Shown: positions 7,731 to 15,468 of the stretch, piece after piece
How positions within the stretch are numbered: position 1 is the first letter of the stretch
How the letters are laid out: every line of letters begins with the position of its first letter
Source of the DNA: Oceanospirillaceae bacterium
GTDB lineage: Bacteria; Pseudomonadota; Gammaproteobacteria; Pseudomonadales; Balneatricaceae
NCBI GenBank assembly: GCA_003523085.1
Contig: DPHD01000035.1
Coordinates: forward strand, 4,629 to 23,745
Direction of reading: 5' to 3'
Length of the DNA stretch: 19,117 nucleotides
Position numbers and translations under genes: made by a program
The notes under the pieces: generated by a model
What the model was told of the DNA's origin: nothing
The model's input: only the letters and a program-made list of their open reading frames with translations
Database searches by the model: none

Positions 7731-9926
7731 GTGCCCAAATACCTCCATATTGTTCTCGCTACTGGCCTACGCCAAGAGTTTACTTACTTGCCGCTGGCAA
7801 CAAGTGACTCAGTGCCTGCGCCCGCCGTAGGATTGCGTGTACGGGTGGCTTTTGGGCGCAGCGAACGAGTGGGGTTAATTGTAGGCATGGGTGATAACAC
7901 GACCTTTGATGCCAACAAAATAAAGCCCATTTTAGGCTACCTAGATACCACGGCCCTATTACCGCCCGCACTATGGCAACTTGGCCTTTGGGCTGCCGAG
8001 TATTACCAATACCCCACGGGTGATGCGCTCATGCATTTATTACCTGCAAAACTACGTCGGGACAAACCTAACCAGTTGATTCAACTTAACTGGCAGTTAG
8101 CCGACATTGAGCCAGACTTTGGCCGCGCTCATAAACAAAAGGCCCTTTGGCAACAGCTGCAAAGCTTGGCACCGGCCTTCAATTTAGACCAGCTGCAAAA
8201 ACAAAACATCAAACCCAGTCAGCTCAAACCATTTATCGAAAAGCAGTGGCTCAGCACCAGTCAGCCGCAACCACAAGCGGTGAGTTTGCAGCTGTCACAA
8301 TCTCCTTTAGACCTGAATGAAGAACAGGCCGCAGTAGTGTCTCACCTAGCTAGCGCGCACCACTGCTTTAGCTGCCACTTAATCAACGGTGTCACGGGCA
8401 GTGGCAAAACCGAAGTTTACCTGCAAGCCATGGCGCAGATGTTGACTACCGGCCAACGTATTTTGTTGTTAGTGCCAGAAATCGGCCTCACACCGCAGTT
8501 GTTGCAGCGTCTTGACGCGCGCTTTAATAACCGCGTTCTAGCCTTACATTCTGGACTGACTGAACATCAACGTTTAAATGCCTGGCAACAAGCCAACTTG
8601 GGCCAAGCCGACATTATCATTGGCACCCGATCAGCACTGTTTACGCCAATCCCAAAGTTGGGCTTAATCATCATTGATGAAGAACACGACCAGGCCTATA
8701 AACAGCAAGAAGGGTTTCGTTACCACGGCCGCGACTTGGCCATTAAACGTGCCGCAGATGCCCGCATTCCCATCGTCCTAGGTTCTGCAACGCCGTCTTT
8801 GGAAAGCCTAGCCAACGTCAGCCGGGGCCGGTTCCAACAATGGTTACTCACGCAGCGAGCCGGCGGCGCTAGCAAGCAACGTTATGAAGTGATTGATTTA
8901 CGTAACCAACCGCAGCAAGCGGGCATTTCTCTACAGTTACAAGACATGGTAGGCATCCAGCTCGAACTAGGCCATCAAGTATTGCTCATGCTTAACCGTC
9001 GTGGATTTGCGCCCAGCTTACAATGTCAGTCCTGTGGCCAAACGGCCCAATGCCCGGCCTGCGATGCCAACATGACCTTACATCGCCGCCCCCCACGTTT
9101 ACACTGCCACCACTGCGAACACCAACAATCGGTTTATTTACACTGCCCACAATGTAATAGTCATCAACTTAAACCCCTTGGCCAAGGTACCGAACGCACC
9201 GAAGAGCAGTTACAAAGCCTGTTCCCCAATACACCGGTCTACCGTATCGACCGTGACTCCACGCGTAACAAGGGTAGCTTAGAAGCCATGCTTGCACAGG
9301 TCCATGCCGGCGGCCCCTGCCTACTATTAGGCACCCAAATGTTAGCCAAAGGCCACCATTTTCCTAAGGTCACTCTAGCGGCCATTCTGGATGCCGACGC
9401 CAGCCTCTTTAGTAGCGACTTTCGTGGCCCAGAAAAACTAGCCCAACTGCTGGTGCAAACCGCAGGTCGAGCGGGGCGAGAGAACATCCCTGGCACCGCC
9501 GTTATTCAAACCTATCAGGCCGACCACCCCACCATTGATCTGCTGGTAACCAAGGGTTACAACGCCTTTGCCCAACAAGAGCTGGCCAGCCGCCAACAAA
9601 GTGGCTTACCACCCCTAGGTCACATGGCGTTATTTCACGCCCAAGCCAAGGATGCTAACCACGCCTTCACTTTACTAAATTGGCTGGCGCAGCAGATACA
9701 AGACCCCACATTGGCCGACCTAACACGGTCTTTGTTAATGTTTGGGCCTATGCCGGCATTTATGGCTCGCCGAGCGCATTTTTACCGCGCCCAATTACAA
9801 TTACAGCATCCCCACCGCAAACAGTTACAACAACTGTTACAACAATTATGTACACGCTTGGATGAGCATCCCGGCGCACGTAAAATCCGCTGGAGTCTAG
9901 ACATAGACCCGCAAGAACTGGGATAA
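7731..9926 (+). CDS. priA: Primosomal protein N', replication-restart helicase PriA
   Basis: 3'-to-5' DNA helicase that recognises stalled forks and reloads the replisome. Length 731 residues, essentially the same as E. coli PriA (732). The N-terminal DNA-binding domain runs to about 190. Walker A GVTGSGKTE is at 220-228 and the DEEH box of Walker B at 316-319. The zinc-binding insertion has all eight cysteines at 432, 435, 441, 444, 459, 462, 472 and 475. The C-terminal helicase segment contains GTQMLAKGHHFPKVTLAAILDAD and QTAGRAGR. The start is GTG at 7731, giving MPKYLHIVLATGL; no ATG in frame lies nearby upstream and the ribosome-binding site is weak, so expression is probably low. Divergent from rpmE, as in many gammaproteobacteria. 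Confidence 0.97.
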   Translation: MPKYLHIVLATGLRQEFTYLPLATSDSVPAPAVGLRVRVAFGRSERVGLIVGMGDNTTFDANKIKPILGYLDTTALLPPALWQLGLWAAEYYQYPTGDALMHLLPAKLRRDKPNQLIQLNWQLADIEPDFGRAHKQKALWQQLQSLAPAFNLDQLQKQNIKPSQLKPFIEKQWLSTSQPQPQAVSLQLSQSPLDLNEEQAAVVSHLASAHHCFSCHLINGVTGSGKTEVYLQAMAQMLTTGQRILLLVPEIGLTPQLLQRLDARFNNRVLALHSGLTEHQRLNAWQQANLGQADIIIGTRSALFTPIPKLGLIIIDEEHDQAYKQQEGFRYHGRDLAIKRAADARIPIVLGSATPSLESLANVSRGRFQQWLLTQRAGGASKQRYEVIDLRNQPQQAGISLQLQDMVGIQLELGHQVLLMLNRRGFAPSLQCQSCGQTAQCPACDANMTLHRRPPRLHCHHCEHQQSVYLHCPQCNSHQLKPLGQGTERTEEQLQSLFPNTPVYRIDRDSTRNKGSLEAMLAQVHAGGPCLLLGTQMLAKGHHFPKVTLAAILDADASLFSSDFRGPEKLAQLLVQTAGRAGRENIPGTAVIQTYQADHPTIDLLVTKGYNAFAQQELASRQQSGLPPLGHMALFHAQAKDANHAFTLLNWLAQQIQDPTLADLTRSLLMFGPMPAFMARRAHFYRAQLQLQHPHRKQLQQLLQQLCTRLDEHPGARKIRWSLDIDPQELG

Positions 9927-10002
9927 TCACCCACAATCCACGCGTAACATTGAAAGCCCATTTTGTGGCCTTATTTAACCTTTTAGAAGCCCGTACACTG
10001 CC

Positions 10003-11760
10003 ATGAAGCAACACATTGCCGACCTCATTCAACAAGCCATCGACGCCCTTAAAACCAGTGGCGAGTTTGACGCCAACCTTGTTGCTAATATCAACATCGA
10101 CAACACCCGCGACAAAACCCATGGCGACCTAGCCAGCAATGTAGCATTAACCTTGGCCAAGGCTGCACGCCGTAAGCCGCGCGATATTGCCGAGTTAATT
10201 TGTAACCACCTACCCGCATCACCGTCGGTGGTTAAAACCGAAATTGCAGGCCCAGGTTTTATCAACTTTTTTATTAGCCAAGACGCCACCCAAGCTGTGG
10301 TTGGCAAAGTACTCGCTGCAGCCGATGCTTATGGCCGCAATAACGCAGGCGCGGGCCACAAAGTTCAAGTTGAATTTGTCTCCGCCAACCCTACGGGCCC
10401 GCTGCATGTAGGCCACGGGCGTGGCGCAGCATACGGCGCCAGCGTATCTAATCTATTAGCCGCTGCCGGTTATGAAGTACAACGCGAATACTACGTCAAT
10501 GACGCCGGTCGGCAGATGAACATTTTGGCAGCCAGTGTCTGGCTGCGCTACCTCCAGCAAGCGGGCGAAGCCATTGTATTCCCCAGCAACGGCTATCAGG
10601 GTGATTACGTTAATGACATTGCCAAGCAGCTACACCAACAAGCGGGCGTGCGTTTAAAACATAGCGCTGCTGCAGTGATGGCAGACCTGCATGCCGATGC
10701 CCCAGAAGGTGACAAAGAAAAGCATATTGACGACCTCATCGAGCGCGCCCAAAACCTACTCGGTGCAGATGACTATGGTGTGGTATTTGATGCCGGCCTG
10801 GACTCAATCAGTGACGACATCAAGCACGACCTTCACGGTTTTGGTGTCGACTTTGAAAACTGGTTCTCCGAGCGCAGCCTAGACCAAGGCGAGCAGGTCG
10901 AGCGCGCCATAGCCAAGTTACAAGAGCAAGGCAACGTCTATCAAGACGGTGGTGCATTGTGGTTCCGCTCCACCGACTTTGGGGATGACAAAGACCGGGT
11001 GGTCAAACGTGACAACGGCCAAACCACCTACTTTGCCTCCGACATTGCCTACCACTTAAACAAATTTGAGCGTGGATTCGATACAGTGATTAACGTATGG
11101 GGTGCAGACCACCACGGTTACATCACACGGGTTAAAGCCGCACTGCAAGCCCTCGGTATCGACCCCGCGCGCTTGGTCGTCAAGTTGGTGCAGTTTGCCA
11201 TTTTGTACCGCGGCCAAGAGCGGGTACAAATGTCCACCCGTAGTGGCTCTTTTGTTACCTTGCGTGAATTACGCGAAGAAGTTGGCAAAGATGCCTCACG
11301 TTTCTTTTACGTCACCCGCAAGGCCGAGCAACACATGGACTTTGACCTAGAGTTAGCTAAGTCTGAAAGTAAAGACAACCCCGTGTATTACATCCAATAC
11401 GCCCATGCGCGCATCTGCACCTTGATCCGTAAATTGGCCGGAAAAGACATGGCATGGGACCAAAACCAAGGCCTAGCCCAATTAGACAAACTCACGGAAA
11501 CTGCCGAAATCGATTTAATGCAGCAGATTGAACGTTACCCTGAGGTCATTGCTAACGCCGCTAGCAACCATGAGCCCCACCAGGTGGCGCATTACCTCAA
11601 AGACCTAGCCAGCAACTTCCACAGTTACTACAACGCCCATCGCATGGTCATCGACGACGCCGAGCTGCGTAACGCTCGCATGTGCCTATGTATGGCAGCC
11701 CGTCAAGTGATGGCCAACGGTTTGCAATTATTAGGTGTTGATGCACCGGAGCAAATGTAA
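10003..11760 (+). CDS. argS: Arginyl-tRNA synthetase
   Basis: Class I aminoacyl-tRNA synthetase that charges tRNA-Arg with arginine in the cytoplasm; 585 residues, usual length. The N-terminal Add1 domain occupies about 1-110. The HIGH signature reads HVGH at 135-138 within NPTGPLHVGHGRGA. The catalytic core includes YVNDAGRQMN and WGADHHGYITRVKAAL. The KMSKS region is the reduced form common in ArgRS, MSTRSG at 410-415. The C-terminal all-helical DALR anticodon-binding domain spans about 455-585. It starts at ATG 10003, 76 bp after priA, and the next gene begins 2 bp after its stop, so the two form an operon. Confidence 0.97.
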   Translation: MKQHIADLIQQAIDALKTSGEFDANLVANINIDNTRDKTHGDLASNVALTLAKAARRKPRDIAELICNHLPASPSVVKTEIAGPGFINFFISQDATQAVVGKVLAAADAYGRNNAGAGHKVQVEFVSANPTGPLHVGHGRGAAYGASVSNLLAAAGYEVQREYYVNDAGRQMNILAASVWLRYLQQAGEAIVFPSNGYQGDYVNDIAKQLHQQAGVRLKHSAAAVMADLHADAPEGDKEKHIDDLIERAQNLLGADDYGVVFDAGLDSISDDIKHDLHGFGVDFENWFSERSLDQGEQVERAIAKLQEQGNVYQDGGALWFRSTDFGDDKDRVVKRDNGQTTYFASDIAYHLNKFERGFDTVINVWGADHHGYITRVKAALQALGIDPARLVVKLVQFAILYRGQERVQMSTRSGSFVTLRELREEVGKDASRFFYVTRKAEQHMDFDLELAKSESKDNPVYYIQYAHARICTLIRKLAGKDMAWDQNQGLAQLDKLTETAEIDLMQQIERYPEVIANAASNHEPHQVAHYLKDLASNFHSYYNAHRMVIDDAELRNARMCLCMAARQVMANGLQLLGVDAPEQM

Positions 11761-11762
11761 GC

Positions 11763-12338
11763 GTGGCACCCCACGACTACGCTAAACGAAATGCCAAAAA
11801 GAAACAGCATAAACCTGCTGTTTCTCGTTTTGTGATGTTGTTTACGCTGCTGGTGAGCATTGCCTTTGTAGGCGGTTTATTGATGCTGTCTCAGCAACCT
11901 GATGACACCAAAGCCAGCAAGGTGGTGGCAGCAAAATCCACCCCTAAAACCACCGTCAGCAAGCCTGTAAAAAAGCCGCAAGCGACACCTGAAATAACCG
12001 ACAGTTTCGATTTTTATACTTTGCTGCCAGACAGCCAAGTCACACCAGGCAAAGTTGAGGCCTACCTCTCTACGCCCAAGGACCCCAACAAAAAGACCAA
12101 CACCTTGTTACAAGCAGGCTCTTTTCGCCGCTTAGCCGATGCAGATCGCCTTAGGGCTAAGTTGATTTTGCTCAACATGCCTAATGTAGTGGCAGAAAAA
12201 ACCACCTCCAATAGCGGCTCGGTCTGGTATCGCGTACGTATTGGGCCGTTTAGCAATCGCTCCACCCTTAACAAAGCCGAAGACATTTTGGCTCAACAAA
12301 GCATCGAATCCATTCGTATCAACAAAACCAGTAACTAA
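11763..12338 (+). CDS. FtsN-like SPOR-domain protein
   Basis: Bitopic inner-membrane protein of 191 residues with a short basic cytoplasmic tail (PHDYAKRNAKKK), one transmembrane helix at about 23-43, a low-complexity Lys/Pro/Thr linker at about 48-80, and a C-terminal SPOR domain at about 112-188. SPOR domains bind denuded peptidoglycan at the septum. The FDFYTLLPD motif at about 82-90 is shared with FtsN-like proteins found at this locus, between argS and hslV, in Pseudomonas relatives. It starts at GTG 11763, two bases after the argS stop, which indicates translational coupling. The stop codon is the loop of a strong hairpin (separate entry). It may be the FtsN of this organism, but the window alone cannot exclude another copy. 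Confidence 0.88.
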   Translation: MAPHDYAKRNAKKKQHKPAVSRFVMLFTLLVSIAFVGGLLMLSQQPDDTKASKVVAAKSTPKTTVSKPVKKPQATPEITDSFDFYTLLPDSQVTPGKVEAYLSTPKDPNKKTNTLLQAGSFRRLADADRLRAKLILLNMPNVVAEKTTSNSGSVWYRVRIGPFSNRSTLNKAEDILAQQSIESIRINKTSN

Positions 12339-12348
12339 GTTACTGGTT
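12326..12348 (+). terminator. Perfect 10-bp hairpin with the SPOR-gene stop codon as its loop
   Basis: AACCAGTAAC (12326-12335) and GTTACTGGTT (12339-12348) pair perfectly around TAA, the stop codon of the SPOR gene. The following GAATTTTG is only a weak T tract, so this is a partial intrinsic terminator or an mRNA 3'-end stabiliser rather than a textbook terminator. Its right arm overlaps the -35 of the candidate heat-shock promoter for hslVU. Confidence 0.6.
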
Positions 12349-12373
12349 GAATTTTGGCCATCTGACCCCATCC
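12346..12373 (+). promoter_or_regulatory. Candidate sigma-32 (heat-shock) promoter of hslVU
   Basis: GTTGAAT (12346-12352; consensus CTTGAAA) is followed after 13 bp by CCCCATCC (12366-12373; consensus CCCCATNT). Transcription would begin near 12380, about 50 nt before the hslV start. A second perfect -10-like CCCCATCT occurs at 12395-12402 but has no matching -35. hslVU is a classic sigma-32 operon in E. coli, and the sigma factor is encoded in this same window. Confidence 0.68.
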
Positions 12374-12432
12374 ACAAACAATCAGGCTTGCCTACCCCAT
12401 CTAAGCTAGGCCATTCACGTTAGGACTAAAAC

Positions 12433-12975
12433 ATGACCACTATTGTATCTGTACGCCGCGGCAACCAAGTTGTTTTGGGCGGTGACGGCCAAGTATCCCT
12501 CGGCAACACGGTAATGAAAGGCAACGCCCGTAAAGTGCGCCGCCTCTACCACGACAAGGTCATCGCCGGATTTGCCGGTGGCACGGCCGATGCCTTTACC
12601 TTATTCGAACGTTTTGAAAGCCAGCTAGAAAAGCACCATGGCCAACTCGTTCGCTCCGCCGTAGAGCTTGCCAAAGAATGGCGCAGTGACCGCGCGCTGC
12701 GCAAACTAGAAGCCATGTTAGTGGTGGCCAACGAAGAAGCATCCCTCATTATAAGCGGCACAGGCGATGTCATAGAACCAGAACATGGTCTTATTGCTAT
12801 TGGCTCGGGTGGCAACTATGCCCAGGCCGCCGCTTCTGCCTTATTGGACAACACCGAGCTATCGGCGCAAGAAATTGTAGAGAAAAGCCTCGATATAGCC
12901 GCCAACATTTGTGTCTTTACCAACCACCAAACCACCATCGAAACCATTGAGCTTGATGCTCAAAGTAACTCATAA
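12433..12975 (+). CDS. hslV: ATP-dependent protease peptidase subunit HslV (ClpQ)
   Basis: Proteasome-related threonine peptidase that forms a double hexamer and degrades unfolded proteins fed by HslU. The protein has 180 residues (E. coli 176). The start MTTIVSVRRGNQVVLGGDGQ exposes the catalytic N-terminal threonine after methionine removal. The conserved MKGNARKVRRLY and GFAGGTADAFTLFERFE segments match the family, as does SGTGDVIEPEHGLIAIGSGG. The start is supported by AGGA about 8 nt upstream. It is followed by hslU after 9 bp. The heat-shock promoter match upstream implies control by RpoH, separate from argS. Confidence 0.98.
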   Translation: MTTIVSVRRGNQVVLGGDGQVSLGNTVMKGNARKVRRLYHDKVIAGFAGGTADAFTLFERFESQLEKHHGQLVRSAVELAKEWRSDRALRKLEAMLVVANEEASLIISGTGDVIEPEHGLIAIGSGGNYAQAAASALLDNTELSAQEIVEKSLDIAANICVFTNHQTTIETIELDAQSNS

Positions 12976-12984
12976 GGCTGAACT

Positions 12985-14310
12985 ATGTCTCATTTGACTC
13001 CCGCTGAAATCGTCAGCCAACTCGACAACCACATTATTGGCCAACATGATGCAAAACGTGCGGTGGCCATCGCCCTACGCAACCGCTGGCGGCGCATGCA
13101 GCTCGAACCCAACATGCGCGCCGAAATTGCACCTAAAAACATCATGATGATCGGACCCACAGGTGTAGGCAAAACCGAAATTGCTCGCCGTTTAGCCAAA
13201 CTTTCTCATGCGCCCTTCATTAAAATTGAAGCCACTAAATTTACCGAAGTCGGCTACGTCGGCCGCGATGTGGAATCCATCATTCGCGACCTCATGGAAA
13301 CCGCCATGAAAATGCTGCGCGAAGATGCCATGACCAAGGTTGCCAACACAGCTGCAGACCGAGCCGAAGAGCGCATCTTAGATGTATTACTGCCACCTGC
13401 TCGGGGTGCCGACGACCAAGCCGATAACAAAGAGTCTAGCACCAGGCAAGTGTTCCGTAAAAAACTGCGGGAAGGTCAGCTCAACGACAAAGAGATTGAA
13501 ATTGAAGTGTCTGCCACCCCCATGGGTGTGGAAATCATGGCCCCTCCTGGCATGGAGGACATGACCAATCAACTGCAAGGTTTGTTTGCCAATATGGGCA
13601 AAGACAAAAAACAAACCCGCAAACTAAACATCGCCGACGCTTTAAAACAATTACAAGATGAAGAGGCCTCTGGACTGGTCAAAGAAGACGACCTCAAGCA
13701 GCAAGCCTTAGATGCCGTGGAACAAAACGGCATTGTGTTCTTGGACGAAATAGACAAAATTGCCAAGAAACAAGAAGGTGGTAGCGGTGACGTGTCTAGG
13801 GAAGGTGTACAACGTGACTTATTGCCCCTCATTGAAGGCTGCACCGTAACCACCAAATACGGCATGGTCAAAACTGACCACATACTGTTTATCACCTCCG
13901 GTGCCTTCCATGTGGCCAAACCATCCGATTTGATTCCAGAGCTACAAGGTCGCTTACCTATTCGAGTGGAGCTTAAAGCCCTACGACCAGAAGACTTTGC
14001 GCGCATTCTTACGGAACCCAATTATTCACTCACACAACAGTATATTGCCTTGATGGGTGTAGAAGGGGTGGAATTAGAATTTAGCCCAGACGGCGTCACC
14101 CGTTTGGCAGAGCTGGCCTACGAAGTGAATGAGAGCACCGAGAACATAGGTGCACGACGCTTGCACACCTTGTTAGAGCGATTGCTTGAGGACCTGTCCT
14201 TTACCGCTAATCTTGCTGACGGCGCCAAGATCGTTATCAACCAAGCCTATGTGGACAACAACCTTAAGGACCTCGTTAAAGACCAAGACCTGAGCCGCTA
14301 CATTCTGTAG
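12985..14310 (+). CDS. hslU: ATP-dependent protease ATPase subunit HslU (ClpY)
   Basis: AAA+ unfoldase that recognises substrates and threads them into HslV. Length 441 residues (E. coli 443). Walker A GPTGVGKTE is at 57-65, the substrate-gripping pore loop GYVG at 90-93, Walker B with Asp254-Glu255 in GIVFLDEIDKI, and sensor-type residues follow in the ENIGARRLHTLLERLLEDLSF region. The intermediate (I) domain lies at about 110-240. The C-terminal LSRYIL is the tail that docks into HslV, indicating a functional pair. A ribosome-binding site AAGG precedes the ATG. No terminator is evident after the stop, and the next gene is convergent with only 40 bp between. Confidence 0.98.
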   Translation: MSHLTPAEIVSQLDNHIIGQHDAKRAVAIALRNRWRRMQLEPNMRAEIAPKNIMMIGPTGVGKTEIARRLAKLSHAPFIKIEATKFTEVGYVGRDVESIIRDLMETAMKMLREDAMTKVANTAADRAEERILDVLLPPARGADDQADNKESSTRQVFRKKLREGQLNDKEIEIEVSATPMGVEIMAPPGMEDMTNQLQGLFANMGKDKKQTRKLNIADALKQLQDEEASGLVKEDDLKQQALDAVEQNGIVFLDEIDKIAKKQEGGSGDVSREGVQRDLLPLIEGCTVTTKYGMVKTDHILFITSGAFHVAKPSDLIPELQGRLPIRVELKALRPEDFARILTEPNYSLTQQYIALMGVEGVELEFSPDGVTRLAELAYEVNESTENIGARRLHTLLERLLEDLSFTANLADGAKIVINQAYVDNNLKDLVKDQDLSRYIL

Positions 14311-14350
14311 CTTACTTCGTTGCGTTTGAGGGGCAGGGCCAAGCGGCAAC

Positions 14351-14626
14351 CTACCCCAAATAGCGCGCGAGCTGCTTATTGATTTCGGCCTCAATCTGAC
14401 CCTTCATCGGGGTCAGCATCATGCCCAAGGTTAGATCCACCTCCACCAGACCATCGGACAGGCTCATAGAGCCATTGACGCCCGTGCGCTCGAGTAATAA
14501 GGTGTTATCTAGCCAACGGCTTTCTACACCCAGTTTTGCCTGTAATTTGCCGGCAAAGGTTTGTGCCGCCTCTCGAGCCTCTTCTAAGGTACGTTGGTGG
14601 GGATAGGAAACGCTAATACTCGCCAT
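14351..14626 (-). CDS. Polyhydroxyalkanoic acid system family protein (PHA_gran_rgn type)
   Basis: A 91-residue cytoplasmic protein resembling the small family annotated as a polyhydroxyalkanoic acid system protein (Pfam PHA_gran_rgn), often encoded near pha genes and hslVU in Pseudomonas-like genomes. It begins MASISVSYPHQRTLEEAREAAQTFAGKL. A strand-rich middle follows (SMSLSDGLVEVDLTLG), then the family-typical MMLTPMKGQIEAEINKQLARYLG at the C-terminus. It has no signal peptide or membrane segment. The biochemical role is not established. The ribosome-binding site is not obvious. No phaC, phasin or other pha gene lies in the window, so a link to PHA granules here is family knowledge only. 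Confidence 0.82.
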   Translation of the reverse strand: MASISVSYPHQRTLEEAREAAQTFAGKLQAKLGVESRWLDNTLLLERTGVNGSMSLSDGLVEVDLTLGMMLTPMKGQIEAEINKQLARYLG

Positions 14627-14739
14627 GGGGACTGACTCTATAGAGGTGATTAAAAAGGCTATTTTATGCCTCTATGCAAAACCCTACAAGACGCAGGCTA
14701 TGCAGTCACAAAACGCTTGCTCGCCCTGCATATTACCTT

Positions 14740-14908
14740 TTTAAAGCCATCTATAACTTTTTAGTATTAGACACTGAGGAAAATACTGGTAGTATGCCCT
14801 CAGCGCCAATAAGAATAATAAGCGCAATAAGAAAAAAAGACATCCCTTGGCCTAATAATAAAAATAAACCGGCCACAGAAAGCAGCTCGCAAGAGCTGCT
14901 TTTTTTAT
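14740..14908 (+). ncRNA. Candidate small RNA or orphan 3' UTR in the 14627-14938 gap
   Basis: This 312-bp gap has no convincing gene. It holds a composite hairpin: CTGAGG (14774-14779) pairs with CCTCAG (14798-14803), with an inner stem ATACT/AGTAT (14783-14787, 14791-14795) and loop GGT. About 80 nt later comes a strong terminator at 14881-14908 on the plus strand. No plus-strand gene ends nearby; hslU stops 570 bp upstream with an opposing gene between. This fits a small RNA of roughly 120-170 nt, but the promoter is not clear (only weak AT-rich candidates near 14735-14755), so the 5' end is a guess. Alternatives are a long hslVU 3' UTR or no transcript. Confidence 0.3.
14881..14908 (+). 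terminator. Strong intrinsic terminator without an obvious plus-strand gene
   Basis: AGCAGCTC (14881-14888) and GAGCTGCT (14893-14900) form a perfect 8-bp stem with tetraloop GCAA, followed by seven T residues on the plus strand. On the minus strand the stem is followed by TTTCTG, a weaker tract, so it may also end the minus-strand lipoprotein gene whose stop lies 39 bp away. Confidence 0.78.
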
Positions 14909-14938
14909 GCCTACTATTTACCCAAACTCATGCCACAC

Positions 14939-15313
14939 CTACGCATTGCACTGCTTTTGGCTCACCCAGTCAGACAAATTAAGCAGCCTCTCCTTAAGCT
15001 GCTCATACTCAGCTTGGGCAGCCGCAGAGTCGCTACTGCCATCCACAAACAACAACACCGGCCAGTACAATACACCACCTATTAGCTCTAGACGCTCCAT
15101 CTCGGCATCCGCATCCCTCACACTGGCAATATCATGCATTTGCTCGGTGATACGCCGCGCCTCAGAATAAAGCTGATCACAACTAAAGGCATCATAGGAT
15201 GCGGTAAAACTCGGCACCCCAGCATTTTCATCACTTTGTAGCGTGGATCGAGAGGAGGAACCCGCACAGGCTGAAAGCACAAGGCAGGTGATAATAACAA
15301 TATATAATTTCAT
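14939..15313 (-). CDS. Small putative lipoprotein of unknown function
   Basis: A 124-residue protein. Its N-terminus MKLYIVIITCLVLSACAGSSS is a lipoprotein signal with lipobox LSAC, and acylation is expected at Cys16. The residue after the cysteine is Ala, not Asp, so outer-membrane sorting is likely by the usual rule. The mature part has a Ser-rich spacer, then a largely helical region (CDQLYSEARRITEQMHDIAS ... DADAEMERLE). A short hydrophobic stretch GGVLYWPVLLFVDG follows, then a charged helix (AEYEQLKERLL) and a final cysteine that could pair with the cysteine near residue 45. I do not recognise a named function. An AGAAGG ribosome-binding site supports the start. It stands alone, with terminators on both sides. 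Confidence 0.75.
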   Translation of the reverse strand: MKLYIVIITCLVLSACAGSSSRSTLQSDENAGVPSFTASYDAFSCDQLYSEARRITEQMHDIASVRDADAEMERLELIGGVLYWPVLLFVDGSSDSAAAQAEYEQLKERLLNLSDWVSQKQCNA

Positions 15314-15422
15314 GACCTTCTCAAATATAAGCGCATAACCTAAAGACCTGTCATGTAGGGGTTAGTTCCACCTAATAGTCTGCCACTATACTACGCCAAC
15401 TTGGCTTACAAATATCAGACAC

Positions 15423-15453
15423 AAAAAAGCCGACACATGGGCCGGCTTTTTTT
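15423..15453. terminator. Intrinsic terminator downstream of typA
   Basis: AAAAAAGCCG (15423-15432) and CGGCTTTTTT (15443-15452) pair around a 10-nt loop, with a T tract on the plus strand and a matching one on the minus strand. It lies 16 nt beyond the typA stop, which is its likely user, and isolates typA from the lipoprotein gene. Confidence 0.8.
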
Positions 15454-15468
15454 ATGCCTTAGGGCTGC

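Noticed and set aside
13569..14021. 150-codon minus-strand open frame antisense to hslU
   Set aside because: Shadow of a conserved gene; low-complexity Ser/Cys-rich product with no recognisable motif.
14674..14982. 102-codon plus-strand open frame in the gap after the PHA-system gene
   Set aside because: It runs through the composite hairpin and the terminator at 14881-14908 and into the lipoprotein gene on the other strand; no ribosome-binding site and no protein-like pattern.
15395..15405. Palindrome GCCAACTTGGC upstream of the lipoprotein gene
   Set aside because: Short, and the associated promoter (TATAGT with a poor -35) is too weak to support an operator call.
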